Positions 37,406 to 46,257 of a stretch of DNA of 64,000 nt are shown here, piece by piece; the stretch's first letter is position 1; each line of letters begins with the position of its first letter. The notes beneath the pieces are model-generated. The model had not been told where the DNA came from and searched no databases. It saw nothing but the letters and a program-made list of their open reading frames with translations. Origin of the DNA: Aliidiomarina maris (GTDB lineage: Bacteria; Pseudomonadota; Gammaproteobacteria; Enterobacterales; Alteromonadaceae); contig NZ_PIPK01000012.1 in NCBI RefSeq assembly GCF_003987335.1, positions 31,896 through 95,895 of the forward strand, given 5' to 3'. The position numbers and the translations under genes are program-made.

Positions 37406-37894
37406 ATGTACTACTTCGCCTACGGGTCGAATATGTCCAGCCGCAGGCTGTTGGCCCGTGTACCCAGCGCAAGGAGCTTAGGGGTCGCTCACTTACACGG
37501 CTATGAAATGAGTTTTCGTAAGCGCAGTCATGATGGTTCCGCCAAGTGCACTGTAGTGCCTAAACATGGCGCCAGTACCTTAGGTGTATTGTATCACATA
37601 CCGGACGATCAGCGTTACACCCTTGATAGAATTGAAGGGCAAGGCTTTGGCTATGACGCACAAGATGTGCGGATTACCACCCAAAGCGGCAGCCAGGTCA
37701 CTGCGTTTACTTATTTAGGTACTGATACTGAAAATGAACTCGAACCCTATACTTGGTACGTAGAGCATGTTGTCAGAGGCGCGCGTGAGCACGGTATTGC
37801 CCAGCAATATATTGATAAAATTGAGGCAGTACCAAGCAAGCCAGACCCGGATGCCGGTCGCCATCAATTTGAATTGTCTATTTACGATCGTTAG
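37406..37894 (+). CDS. gamma-glutamylcyclotransferase-like protein
   Basis: A soluble protein of 162 residues with the GGCT (AIG2-like) fold. The N-terminal substrate-loop motif YFAYGSNMSSRRL is clear, and the likely catalytic Glu is in LDRIEGQGFGY. The family releases 5-oxoproline from gamma-glutamyl compounds; the actual substrate (glutathione breakdown or other gamma-glutamyl amines) cannot be assigned. The start is an ATG at 37406 with a tggagc site. A GNAT gene follows 16 bases later. Confidence 0.85.
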   Translation: MYYFAYGSNMSSRRLLARVPSARSLGVAHLHGYEMSFRKRSHDGSAKCTVVPKHGASTLGVLYHIPDDQRYTLDRIEGQGFGYDAQDVRITTQSGSQVTAFTYLGTDTENELEPYTWYVEHVVRGAREHGIAQQYIDKIEAVPSKPDPDAGRHQFELSIYDR

Positions 37895-37910
37895 TTGAGG
37901 CACACCAAAT

Positions 37911-38375
37911 TTGAGCCCCAAATTATCCACTTTGCACCCACTGACCGAAGCCACCCCGCTCGATATACCAGCGATTGCAGCCCTTGAATTTGAATACTAC
38001 GCGCAAGAATCATTTAGTGCTGGCGTGTTTTATCAAGCCATAGCCCAGTGGCCGTCCCCACTTTGGGTGGTCAAAGAAGGCCAGCAGTTACTCGGCTATG
38101 CGTTGATTGGGCCAGGGAAGGACACCCAAGAAGCTTGGATTATGGCTGCGTTAGTTGCACATGAGGGACGCGGCAAAGGTATTGGTAAGGCGTTGTGCCA
38201 AGCGTGTATCGAATCGGCTTCAGCGCGTGGCGTGCGCGAGCTCAAATTGACAGTAGCGCCAGACAACCAAGTTGCAGTTGGCTTATATCAGCAACTTGGC
38301 TTTACCACAGTCACCATAGTGGCAGACTTCTTTGGCCCCGGAGAAGACCGCTTGCTGATGTCGCTAGCACTATAA
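37911..38375 (+). CDS. GNAT family N-acetyltransferase
   Basis: Acetyl-CoA-dependent acetyltransferase of 154 residues. The cofactor-binding motif A is seen in VAHEGRGKGIGKALCQAC and the following beta strand ends in a typical LKLTVAPDNQVAVGLYQQLGF (in parts). The start is a TTG at 37911; gagg lies about ten bases upstream and there is no better ATG in the conserved region. The substrate is unknown. It lies just after the GGCT-like gene and its last six bases overlap the 3' end of the opposing PhzF gene. Confidence 0.87.
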   Translation: MSPKLSTLHPLTEATPLDIPAIAALEFEYYAQESFSAGVFYQAIAQWPSPLWVVKEGQQLLGYALIGPGKDTQEAWIMAALVAHEGRGKGIGKALCQACIESASARGVRELKLTVAPDNQVAVGLYQQLGFTTVTIVADFFGPGEDRLLMSLAL

Positions 38376-39185
38376 CGCTAAATGCACGGTGGCTGTCATA
38401 TAGGTTACCGCATGGCCGCGCAGCTTAACCCTTGAACCGATAACTTCACATTCAATCACCCCTCCCCGTGTGGATAATTGCTGACCAGTCAGCACGTTAC
38501 CGCGGTTCAACTGAGCTTGCCAATACGGCGCTAACTGACAATGTGCTGACCCCGTGACTGGGTCTTCATTGACCTCTAACTTTGGAAAGAAACAGCGACT
38601 GACAAAGTCATGGGTGGTGCCTTTTGCAGTGACCACCACTCCTCGCTCTGGCAATTGACGCAACGCTTTCATGTCTGGCTTTAAGCGTCTTACTTCATCT
38701 TCATTCGCCATCACAGCGATATAATCAAAACCTAGCCAAACTTCCTGGGGCTCAACACCTAATCCCCCAATCAAAGCGGTTGGTACGCTGACAGATGTCA
38801 GTTCAGTGGCTGGGAAATCAAGTTCTAACATCCCAGACGCCAGTTGCGTGACCGTTAGCATGCCACTACGGGTTTTAAAACGGATTGTTTGCTGGCTGAC
38901 CCCCACGTGTTGGAATAAAACATGCCCGCTAGCAAGCGTCGCGTGGCCACATAAATCAACTTCAGCGGCTGGGGTGAACCAGCGCAACTCATAGTCGAAC
39001 GAGTTTAATTCATGGGCTTTGGCTGGGCGCAGATAGGCGGTTTCAGACAAGTTATTTTCCATCGCCATGGCACGCATTAAGCTTTCTTGCGGCCACTTAT
39101 CGAAAATCATCACCGCCGCGGGGTTGCCGCCAAAGACTTGCTGAGTGAACGCATCGACCTGATACATTGTGATACTGTCTGACAT
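38370..39185 (-). CDS. PhzF family isomerase/epimerase
   Basis: A 271-residue protein of the PhzF/diaminopimelate epimerase fold. The N-terminal YQVDAFTQQVFGGNPAAV and the catalytic Glu region MENNLSETAYL are highly typical. The second half contains GSAHCQLAPYWQAQL and the final TRGGVIECEVIGSRVKLRG. No phenazine genes are present, so this is one of the many stand-alone PhzF-like proteins of unknown substrate. It ends within the 3' end of the GNAT gene (6-base antisense overlap). Confidence 0.9.
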   Translation of the reverse strand: MSDSITMYQVDAFTQQVFGGNPAAVMIFDKWPQESLMRAMAMENNLSETAYLRPAKAHELNSFDYELRWFTPAAEVDLCGHATLASGHVLFQHVGVSQQTIRFKTRSGMLTVTQLASGMLELDFPATELTSVSVPTALIGGLGVEPQEVWLGFDYIAVMANEDEVRRLKPDMKALRQLPERGVVVTAKGTTHDFVSRCFFPKLEVNEDPVTGSAHCQLAPYWQAQLNRGNVLTGQQLSTRGGVIECEVIGSRVKLRGHAVTYMTATVHLAL

Positions 39186-39212
39186 GGTTTGAACTGCCTC
39201 TATTAAGCCAGT

Positions 39213-39244
39213 AAAAAAAGCAAGGCCACCCGAAGGTGGCCTTG
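39213..39244 (-). terminator. terminator of the acyl-CoA dehydrogenase gene
   Basis: Perfect 10-bp stem caaggccacc/ggtggccttg with a 4-nt loop; on the minus strand it is followed by a long T run (plus-strand A run at 39213-39219). Confidence 0.93.
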
Positions 39245-39272
39245 TATCATAAAGTATATTTAGGCTTAAGGT

Positions 39273-41051
39273 CTAGAAGTCACCTTCATCGTGTGCATAC
39301 AAACTCTCGGACCCAGCCGCTATTGCACCAGCCAAACCGTGGATGCGCGGCAAGATTTTAGCAAAGTAGAAACGCGCGGTTTTCACCTTGGCGGCGTAGA
39401 ACGTGTCCGTGCTGCCACTTGCTTCGGCAACCAATGCCATGCGTAACCAAAGGTACGCATAAATGACATAACCAAGTAAGTGCAGGTATTCCACCGCAAG
39501 GCTATTGATAATATTTTCATCATCACCGACACGGCTCAGAATCTTCGCTGTCAGTTGTTGCACCAACTCGACCGCTTGGCCAAGTTGTTCACTTTCTGCA
39601 GACCAAGCAGGGCCGGCTTGCTGCAACGTGGCTTGAATATCATTAAGCAATGGCTGCAACATTGCTCCGCGTGAACCTGCGACTTTACGCCCCAATAAAT
39701 CAAGTGCCTGAATGCCATTGGTGCCTTCGTAAATTTGTGCAATGCGGCAATCGCGTACCCATTGCTCTTGACCCCACTCGCGCACATAACCGTGGCCACC
39801 TAATATTTGCTGGCCGTGAATGGTGCTTTCTAAGCCAGTATCGGTCATAAAGGCTTTAGCAATCGGGGTTAACAATGCCACTAAGGTATCGGCCGCTTCG
39901 CGTTCACTCGCATCTTGAGCGTATTTCGCACGGTCCAGTTGCTGACCTACGTAGCTGGAAAACGCTCGGCCGCCTTCAATAAAGGCTTTCATCGTCAGCA
40001 GCATGCGGCGAATGTCGCCATGCACGATAAGCGGATCGGCACTCGCATTTGGGTCTTGAGTTGCTTTCGCGCCACGACCCTGGCGACGATCCTTAGCATA
40101 CGCTAATGCCGTGCTGTAAGAGCGCGCAGCAGCACCCAAGCCTTGAATACCCACACCTAGACGCTCGTAGTTCATCATTGTGAACATGGCTGCAAGACCG
40201 CGATTCGGCTCACCAACTAACCAACCTTGCGCGCCATCAAAGTTCATTACACAGGTTGCTGAACCATGAATACCCATTTTATGCTCTACCGATCCAGCGC
40301 TCACTGCGTTGCGCTGACCCAATGACCCATCGTCATTCACTAACACTTTAGGCACCAGGAATAATGAAATACCCTTGCTGCCAGCAGGTGCATCGGGAAG
40401 CTTGGCCAGCACTAAATGGATAATGTTGTCGGTAAGGTCATGTTCGCCGCCAGTGATAAAAATTTTGGTGCCGGTAATGGCAAAGCTGCCATCCGCCTGA
40501 GGCTCTGCTTTGGTACGAATGATACCTAAATCGGTACCTGCATGCGGCTCGGTTAAGCACATGGTGCCGGTCCATTCACCTGATGCCATACGCGGAATAT
40601 ACTGTTGCTTCAGCTCATCGCTCGCATGAGAATCCAGCGCGATAATGGCGCCAGCAGTCAGTCCTGGGTACAATGAAAATGAAATATCCGCAGCACACAT
40701 CATTTCTTCGTATTGTGCAGAAATAATTTTTGGTAAACCCATGCCGCCAAGCTCTGGACTTGCGGTCACACCGACCCAGCCACCTTCTGCCAATTGACGA
40801 AATGCCTCTTTATAGCCATCTGGTGTGGTGACTTTTGCATCCGCATAGCTGACGCCTTGCTCGTCAGCTTGACGCGCATTCGGCGCAATTAAGCCCTCAG
40901 TTACCTTGGCCGCTTCCTGTAAAATAGCAGTCGCTGTGTCGGCATCCATCATCTCTTGCAACTCAGGCATGCGCGCCCAGTCATCGGCAATATTGAATAC
41001 TTCATGTAACACGAAATTCATGTCTTGTAATGACGCTTTATAGTCGCTCAC
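39273..41051 (-). CDS. acyl-CoA dehydrogenase (long form with extra C-terminal domain)
   Basis: FAD enzyme introducing the alpha-beta double bond in acyl-CoA during fatty-acid breakdown. At 592 residues it belongs to the long ACAD class with an added C-terminal domain, common in marine gammaproteobacteria. The FAD/substrate motif MCLTEPHAGTDLG is conserved, then GTKIFITGGEHD, and the C-terminal flavin site GGHGYVREWGQEQWVRDCRI with the Gly-Thr-Asn end (IYEGTNGIQALDLLG). Translation starts at GTG (41051) with a perfect aggagg seven bases away. It is a single-gene unit. Chain-length preference cannot be inferred. Confidence 0.94.
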   Translation of the reverse strand: MSDYKASLQDMNFVLHEVFNIADDWARMPELQEMMDADTATAILQEAAKVTEGLIAPNARQADEQGVSYADAKVTTPDGYKEAFRQLAEGGWVGVTASPELGGMGLPKIISAQYEEMMCAADISFSLYPGLTAGAIIALDSHASDELKQQYIPRMASGEWTGTMCLTEPHAGTDLGIIRTKAEPQADGSFAITGTKIFITGGEHDLTDNIIHLVLAKLPDAPAGSKGISLFLVPKVLVNDDGSLGQRNAVSAGSVEHKMGIHGSATCVMNFDGAQGWLVGEPNRGLAAMFTMMNYERLGVGIQGLGAAARSYSTALAYAKDRRQGRGAKATQDPNASADPLIVHGDIRRMLLTMKAFIEGGRAFSSYVGQQLDRAKYAQDASEREAADTLVALLTPIAKAFMTDTGLESTIHGQQILGGHGYVREWGQEQWVRDCRIAQIYEGTNGIQALDLLGRKVAGSRGAMLQPLLNDIQATLQQAGPAWSAESEQLGQAVELVQQLTAKILSRVGDDENIINSLAVEYLHLLGYVIYAYLWLRMALVAEASGSTDTFYAAKVKTARFYFAKILPRIHGLAGAIAAGSESLYAHDEGDF

Positions 41052-41249
41052 AACGACCTCCTAGGGTAACTGAATTGGTTAATAATTCATCGACATCGGC
41101 GTGCAAACAAAGTTTCAAACACGCGTTTAATATGTGCGTATCATTGCAAAGCCTGAGAGCGCTTGCAACTGCAAATTTTGCAACTATTAAACCGCCTTGC
41201 GTGCTAAGGTATTGGTATTCAATTTGTTAAACCGTTCGATGAGGAAACT

Positions 41250-42374
41250 TTGGAAATATACTTAGTTGGCGGCGCAGTGCGCGATGAATTGCTTGGTGTT
41301 GCTACCAAGGACCTTGATTATGTCGTTGTAGGCGCAGAGCCAGCTGAACTTGTTGCCAAAGGTTTTACCCAAGTCGGCAAAGACTTTCCTGTCTTTTTGC
41401 ACCCCGAAACGAAAGCAGAATATGCACTGGCGCGCACTGAGCGTAAAGCTGGGCAAGGTTACACCGGCTTTACGTGCTATGCAGCGCCAGATGTCACCTT
41501 AGAGCAGGATTTAGCGCGCCGGGATTTAACCATTAATGCTATCGCCAAGAGCCAAACTGGCGAGCTGATTGACCCCTACGGCGGCATTGATGATATTAAG
41601 CATAAGCAACTTCGCCACGTCTCGCCGGCTTTCAGCGAAGACCCACTGCGCGTATTGCGTTTAGCGCGTTTTGCAGCTCGCTTGGCGAGATTTGGTTTTA
41701 CCATTGCGCCTGAAACATGGCAATTAGCCTCTGCAATGGTTGCAAGCGGCGAGCTTAGCGCATTAGTGCGTGAACGGGTTTGGCAAGAGCTGAGCCAAGC
41801 ACTTTGTGGGCCAAACCCTGAAGTATTTTTAAACACCTTGCAAGCATTGCACGCTTGGCCACATCTGTTACCAGTGAGCCCCAGCTTCGAGGCTGATTTT
41901 CAAGCGTTCGAGGGACTTCAGCAAGATCCATGTGAGCAACTCGAATGCCGTTATGCACTGTTTGTCGACGCCTTTGCACAAGCCTTAACCAGCCGTGCGA
42001 TAAGCCAAGCATTAAAGGTGCCGAACAACTGTGCCGAGTGTGCGCAGTTGACCCAAAGTATGCGCGCGACGCAGCACGATTTGCAGCACAGTGACGTTGC
42101 AACCCATGCAAACACGTTACTTCAGCTACTGAAGCGGGCCGACCCGATTCGACGGCCGCAGCGCTGGCAGACCGCCTTAAGCGCTTGTTTGCGCCTACAA
42201 CAGGTGCAGCCTCTCGCATGTCCGCCATCAATCCTCACGGTCGCGGCAACAGCCTACTGCAACGTCGATGCGGCTGAGTTTATCCAACAAGGTTTAAGCG
42301 GTGCCGAAATAGGCAAAGCGCTGACCCAAGCTCGTTTACTTGCGATTCGCCAAGCGCTTAATTCGGAAAACTAG
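41250..42374 (+). CDS. cca: CCA-adding tRNA nucleotidyltransferase
   Basis: Adds or repairs the 3' CCA end of tRNAs. It has 374 residues starting at TTG (41250, site gatgagg upstream). The class II nucleotidyltransferase head is clear: YLVGGAVRDELLG at 4-16, with metal-binding Asp21 and Asp23 in KDLDYVVVG. RRDLTINAIA and DPYGGIDDIK follow, and then the neck FSEDPLRVLRLARFAAR. The HD phosphohydrolase domain of the 412-residue E. coli enzyme is not recognisable, so this is the shorter HD-less bacterial form. The C-terminal half is divergent and rich in Ala, Gln and Cys. Confidence 0.94.
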   Translation: MEIYLVGGAVRDELLGVATKDLDYVVVGAEPAELVAKGFTQVGKDFPVFLHPETKAEYALARTERKAGQGYTGFTCYAAPDVTLEQDLARRDLTINAIAKSQTGELIDPYGGIDDIKHKQLRHVSPAFSEDPLRVLRLARFAARLARFGFTIAPETWQLASAMVASGELSALVRERVWQELSQALCGPNPEVFLNTLQALHAWPHLLPVSPSFEADFQAFEGLQQDPCEQLECRYALFVDAFAQALTSRAISQALKVPNNCAECAQLTQSMRATQHDLQHSDVATHANTLLQLLKRADPIRRPQRWQTALSACLRLQQVQPLACPPSILTVAATAYCNVDAAEFIQQGLSGAEIGKALTQARLLAIRQALNSEN

Positions 42375-42396
42375 TTAACTAAGTATCTTAGCTAAA

Positions 42397-42918
42397 TTAT
42401 GCAGGCAAGAGGGTAAACGCCACTGGCCATATTTGCTGCTCATCGGCGTGACTTTGCTGCTCGAATTGCTGCCACAATTCGGCGTAACTTAGCTGTAGCT
42501 CAGGGTGTAACCAATGCGGGCGTAAGTCTGCTAGTGGTTTCAGAACAAATGCGTTGTGGGTAATTTCAGGGCGCGGCAATTGCGGCAAGTCATTAGTTGC
42601 ATCAACCTCACACTGCATATCGTCATACAATAGAATGTCAATATCTATAGTACGCGCGGAGCATTTGACTGCATTCATATCGCGGCCGTTCGCTAACTCA
42701 TAAGCTTTACACCAGCGCTGCACAGTCGCCACGTCAGTGTCTGTGTTGACTTCAGCGACGAGGTTAAGGAAGTTATCGCCCTTGAAACCTACGGATTTAC
42801 TCTCATACACCGGCGAAATACTGACAAGCCCATAAGTGTCGCTCAGTGCATTCAGTGCCGCACGAATATGCTCAGCCGGCCGAATGTTACTGCCCAAGCT
42901 AAAAACCACTTTAGCCAC
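42397..42918 (-). CDS. folK: HPPK (folate biosynthesis) FolK
   Basis: 2-amino-4-hydroxy-6-hydroxymethyldihydropteridine diphosphokinase, 173 residues, which pyrophosphorylates the pterin before coupling to p-aminobenzoate. The start VVFSLGSNI, the substrate region SPVYESKSVGFKGDNFLN and the signature RTIDIDILLYDD are all present. It is translated from an ATG at 42918 that overlaps the end of folB by eight bases. The folB-folK pair catalyses consecutive steps. Confidence 0.95.
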   Translation of the reverse strand: MAKVVFSLGSNIRPAEHIRAALNALSDTYGLVSISPVYESKSVGFKGDNFLNLVAEVNTDTDVATVQRWCKAYELANGRDMNAVKCSARTIDIDILLYDDMQCEVDATNDLPQLPRPEITHNAFVLKPLADLRPHWLHPELQLSYAELWQQFEQQSHADEQQIWPVAFTLLPA

Positions 42919-43270
42919 GGCTACCCCGCTCTATTTGTACCGCTACCGATTGCGCGTGTGGCAAGGCCGTTGGCTTATCGACGCGTAATTTTAACCAAGT
43001 CACCTTGAATGTCTGCATCACCATAGCCGCGACTTCTTCGGCGACTCGTTCGATCAGCTCATACGGCTTGCGCTTAACCAGCGCCACAATTTCGTTGCTC
43101 ACGGCCTCATAGTCTAAGGCAAAACGAATGTCGTCGGTTTGCGCAGGCAAGCGATTATCCCAAGCCATTTCTAAATCGAATAATAACGGCTGGCGGGTAT
43201 TTTTTTCCCAATCATAAATGCCGATAACAGCATCCACTTTCAGGCCTTGAATAATGACGATATCAGACAT
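42911..43270 (-). CDS. folB: dihydroneopterin aldolase FolB
   Basis: Cleaves dihydroneopterin to the hydroxymethylpterin used by FolK. At 119 residues it fits the family exactly. Conserved features are the start VIIQGLKVDAVIGIYDWEK, the central DYEAVSNEIVALV, and the catalytic Lys region near LRVDKPTALPHAQSVAV. It is the first gene of folB-folK and divergent from plsY, the common gammaproteobacterial arrangement. Confidence 0.95.
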   Translation of the reverse strand: MSDIVIIQGLKVDAVIGIYDWEKNTRQPLLFDLEMAWDNRLPAQTDDIRFALDYEAVSNEIVALVKRKPYELIERVAEEVAAMVMQTFKVTWLKLRVDKPTALPHAQSVAVQIERGSRG

Positions 43271-43438
43271 GCAACCTCATATTTGGCATACATACATTGT
43301 AATAGTTTAGCCAATGTAAATGGCGCTGGTCGGATAGCATTTTGCTAACAAACCTAATATCCTACACAGCGTCTTTACCAGCATTTAGCGTTGGCAAGGC
43401 GCACAAATACTACCTTAACTTAGAGTGAAAGCCCAACC

Positions 43439-44032
43439 ATGTCCGCACTTGCGCTGCTTATGATCCTGACCGCTTATTTGATAGGTTCTATCAGTAGTGC
43501 GGTGATCATCTGTAAGCTGTTTGGTCTGGATGACCCGCGTTTACGTGGTTCAGGCAACCCAGGCACGACCAATGTGTATCGCCTTGGTGGCTGGACACCG
43601 GCACTGTTAGTCTTAGTGATGGACGTGCTGAAAGGAATGCTGCCAGTTTGGGGCTCCTATTACCTAGGCCTTGACCCACTGGTACTCGCGGTTGTTGCGA
43701 TGGCAACCTGCCTTGGCCATATTTACCCGCTTTATTTCGAGTTTAAGGGTGGCAAAGCCGTCGCCACAGCATTGGGTGCTATGTTCCCAGTCGCTTGGGA
43801 AATGGCATTGCTACTGATTGCCACTTGGCTACTCGTGTTCACCGTCACTCGGGTATCGTCACTAGCTGCGCTGATTACAGTGTCGTTAGCCCCGATTTAC
43901 GCTTATATGATTAAACCCCAATACACAGTGCCTGCTATTATGCTGGCACTCTTGATCGTATGGCGTCATCGCGGCAATATTATGCGTCTTTGGCGCGGCG
44001 ATGAAGTCGGATTTCGCAAACCCAAGCGCTAA
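43439..44032 (+). CDS. plsY: glycerol-3-phosphate acyltransferase PlsY
   Basis: Membrane enzyme of the PlsX/PlsY route that acylates glycerol 3-phosphate with acyl-phosphate. It has 197 residues and five predicted membrane helices. The three cytoplasmic motifs are visible: GSGNPGTTNVYRLGG, GHIYPLYFEFKGGKAVAT and the C-terminal RHRGNIMRLWRGDE. It is divergent from folB and convergent with tsaD, with only nine bases between the stop codons. Confidence 0.96.
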   Translation: MSALALLMILTAYLIGSISSAVIICKLFGLDDPRLRGSGNPGTTNVYRLGGWTPALLVLVMDVLKGMLPVWGSYYLGLDPLVLAVVAMATCLGHIYPLYFEFKGGKAVATALGAMFPVAWEMALLLIATWLLVFTVTRVSSLAALITVSLAPIYAYMIKPQYTVPAIMLALLIVWRHRGNIMRLWRGDEVGFRKPKR

Positions 44033-44041
44033 AGCTGCACC

Positions 44042-45088
44042 TTACACCGCAGGAAAAGACACCGCAGGCAAAGACACCGCAGGCAAAGTGTCTAATGGCC
44101 AACGGGGCTTGGTAATCACAGCAAGATCTTCAGACTGACCCGCTTGCAGTCGTTGGGCGCCAGCAAACGCTATCATTGCACCATTGTCGGTACAAAACTC
44201 ATTCCGCGGATAAAAAACTTGGCCACCGAGCTTAGCGGTCAATACTTCCAGTTGACGCCGCAATTCGACGTTCGCACTGACACCACCTGCGATCACTAAC
44301 CGCTTTAGGCCCGTCTGCTGCAATGCGCGCTGGCATTTAATCGCCAAAGTATCGACTACCGCTTGCTGGAACGCATAAGCAATATCAGCGTCGCTATGCC
44401 CGGTCGTAGGCTGTTTCGCAATGGCCTGTGAAGCAGCCGTTTTTAAACCACTAAAGGAAAAGTCCAAACCTGGACGGTCGGTCATTGGGCGCGGGAAACT
44501 AAGTTCTGGCAGCGCCTGCCCTTGCTCTGCCAATTTGGCTAATCGCGGGCCACCTGGATAATCAAGGCCCATCAGCTTGGCGGTTTTATCAAAGGCCTCT
44601 CCAGCCGCGTCGTCAATCGACTCACCGAGCATTTGATACTGGCCAATACCGTCAACGCGAACTAGCATGGTGTGACCACCAGACACTAACAAGGCGACAA
44701 ACGGAAATGCCGGGCGCTCGTCTTCCAGCATGGGTGCCAATAAATGGCCTTCCATGTGGTGCACTCCGAGTGCCGGCACTTGCCAGCCGAATGCTAAGCT
44801 GCGGCCAATACAAGCACCAACCATCAAGGCACCCACTAAACCAGGCCCGGAGGTATACGCAACGCCGTCAATATCCGCTGCCGTTGAACCCGCATTAGCC
44901 AACGCGCGCTGGATCAAGGGTAAGGTTTTGCGCACATGATCGCGTGACGCTAATTCAGGGACTACCCCACCATAATCTGCATGCAACTTTACTTGGCTGT
45001 ACAACTCATGTGACAACAAGCCTAGCTCGGTGTCATACACGGCGATACCAGTTTCATCACATGAGGTTTCAATTCCAAGTACACGCAT
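44042..45088 (-). CDS. tsaD: tRNA threonylcarbamoyladenosine transferase subunit TsaD
   Basis: Catalytic subunit of the t6A machinery modifying A37 of ANN-decoding tRNAs. It has 348 residues, about ten more than E. coli. The iron ligands His111 and His115 are in HHMEGHL, and [15 protein letters not shown] forms the N-terminal nucleotide fold. Typical later blocks include FSFSGLKTA and [13 protein letters not shown]. The canonical end [10 protein letters not shown] is followed by two more five-residue copies ([10 protein letters not shown]) coded by a 15-base tandem repeat that runs into the stop codon. In E. coli tsaD is divergent from rpsU; here pilT lies upstream instead. Confidence 0.96.
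   Translation of the reverse strand: MRVLGIETSCDETGIAVYDTELGLLSHELYSQVKLHADYGGVVPELASRDHVRKTLPLIQRALANAGSTAADIDGVAYTSGPGLVGALMVGACIGRSLAFGWQVPALGVHHMEGHLLAPMLEDERPAFPFVALLVSGGHTMLVRVDGIGQYQMLGESIDDAAGEAFDKTAKLMGLDYPGGPRLAKLAEQGQALPELSFPRPMTDRPGLDFSFSGLKTAASQAIAKQPTTGHSDADIAYAFQQAVVDTLAIKCQRALQQTGLKRLVIAGGVSANVELRRQLEVLTAKLGGQVFYPRNEFCTDNGAMIAFAGAQRLQAGQSEDLAVITKPRWPLDTLPAVSLPAVSFPAV
44044..44088. repeat. 15-bp tandem repeat, three copies, at the end of tsaD
   Basis: Unit acaccgcaggcaaag occurs three times (44044-44058 with one mismatch, 44059-44073, 44074-44088). It codes for the repeated Leu/Phe-Pro-Ala-Val-Ser tail of TsaD and touches the stop codon, in the junction with convergent plsY. 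Confidence 0.93.
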
Positions 45089-45145
45089 ATTGGTTCACTA
45101 CTTAAAGCTTAAAGGGCGCGTATTTTAACCTGAACAGCGACGATT

Positions 45146-46186
45146 TTACATCCCGTGTTGCGTTTGCTTACCCAGAATTCTTTGAACCGCTTCCTCGTCG
45201 ACTAAATTACGCTGACGCAAACGCATTAACGCTTGTTCCATGGTTTGCATACCATGAGCTGCACCGGTTTGAATTGCTGAGTACATTTGCGCAACCTTGT
45301 CTTCGCGCACTAAATTCTTAATTGCAGGCGTCGCAATCATGATTTCATGGGCTGCGACGCGACCGCCTCCTGGGCGCTTGAGTAACAACTGTGACACCAC
45401 CGCCCGCAAAGACTCAGACAACATTGAGCGCACCATCGATTTTTCATCGCCTGGAAAGACATCAATAATTCGGTCAATGGTTTTAGGTGCTGAGGTAGTG
45501 TGCAAAGTAGCAAACACCAAGTGTCCGGTTTCTGCCGCGGTCATCGCCAAACGAATGGTTTCTAAATCGCGCAATTCACCCACCAGAATTACGTCTGGGT
45601 CTTCACGCAATGCAGAGCGCAGCGCAGCATTAAAACTCAACGTATCGCGATGCACTTCGCGCTGGTTCACTAAACTGCGCTTGTTGTGGTGCACAAATTC
45701 AATCGGATCTTCGATAGTCAAAATATGTTGCTGGCGACGCTCATTGATGTGGTTCACCATCGCCGCTAATGTCGTCGACTTACCAGAACCCGTGGGCCCT
45801 GTGACTAAGACTAAGCCGCGGTGCAACTCACTCAGGTCTTTTAACACCTCAGGCGCATCGAGTTCTTCCAGGGTTAATACGCGATCTGGAATGGTTCGAA
45901 ATGCCGCAGCAGGCCCGCGCTGCTGATGAAAAGCGTTCACCCGAAAACGCGCTAAGCCTTGAACTTCATACGCAAAGTCAGTTTCAAGGGACTCGGTAAA
46001 TTCAGACTGCTGGTGCTCTAGCATAATACCTAGCAGCATTTGTTTGACGTCGTCTGCGGACAAAATGTCGTTTGCTGCTTTGATGACTTCGCCATCTACG
46101 CGCATCAGCGGTGGTGAACCGGCAGAGATATGCAGGTCGGAGGCTTTGGCTAAAACACTGCGTTCGAGCAGTTGCTGAATATCCAT
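45146..46186 (-). CDS. pilT: type IV pilus retraction ATPase PilT
   Basis: Hexameric motor that depolymerises type IV pili and powers twitching and DNA uptake. The ATG at 46186 (aagga site) gives 346 residues (Pseudomonas PilT 344). It has ASDLHISAG at the N-terminus, Walker A GPTGSGKST at 130-138, the Asp box LTIEDPIEFVH, Walker B VILVGELRDLETI, the His box GHLVFATLHT and the C-terminal AIRNLIRE-like motif (AIKNLVRE). PilU is the main alternative, but the short C-terminus favours PilT. It is divergent from yggS, as commonly seen. No other pilus genes are in view. Confidence 0.94.
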   Translation of the reverse strand: MDIQQLLERSVLAKASDLHISAGSPPLMRVDGEVIKAANDILSADDVKQMLLGIMLEHQQSEFTESLETDFAYEVQGLARFRVNAFHQQRGPAAAFRTIPDRVLTLEELDAPEVLKDLSELHRGLVLVTGPTGSGKSTTLAAMVNHINERRQQHILTIEDPIEFVHHNKRSLVNQREVHRDTLSFNAALRSALREDPDVILVGELRDLETIRLAMTAAETGHLVFATLHTTSAPKTIDRIIDVFPGDEKSMVRSMLSESLRAVVSQLLLKRPGGGRVAAHEIMIATPAIKNLVREDKVAQMYSAIQTGAAHGMQTMEQALMRLRQRNLVDEEAVQRILGKQTQHGM

Positions 46187-46257
46187 AGACTGTGTCCTTT
46201 GCTTGGTAAATGTTATCATCCTATAGGAAAGCAGCAGAATCGCGAAGAGAAACTAAG

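Noticed and set aside
38370..39185. PhzF gene as a sign of phenazine synthesis
   Set aside because: No other phz genes are in the window; stand-alone PhzF-like proteins are common.
45146..46186. PilU instead of PilT
   Set aside because: Length of 346 residues and the C-terminal region fit PilT; a second PilT-like gene that would be expected beside PilU is not present here.
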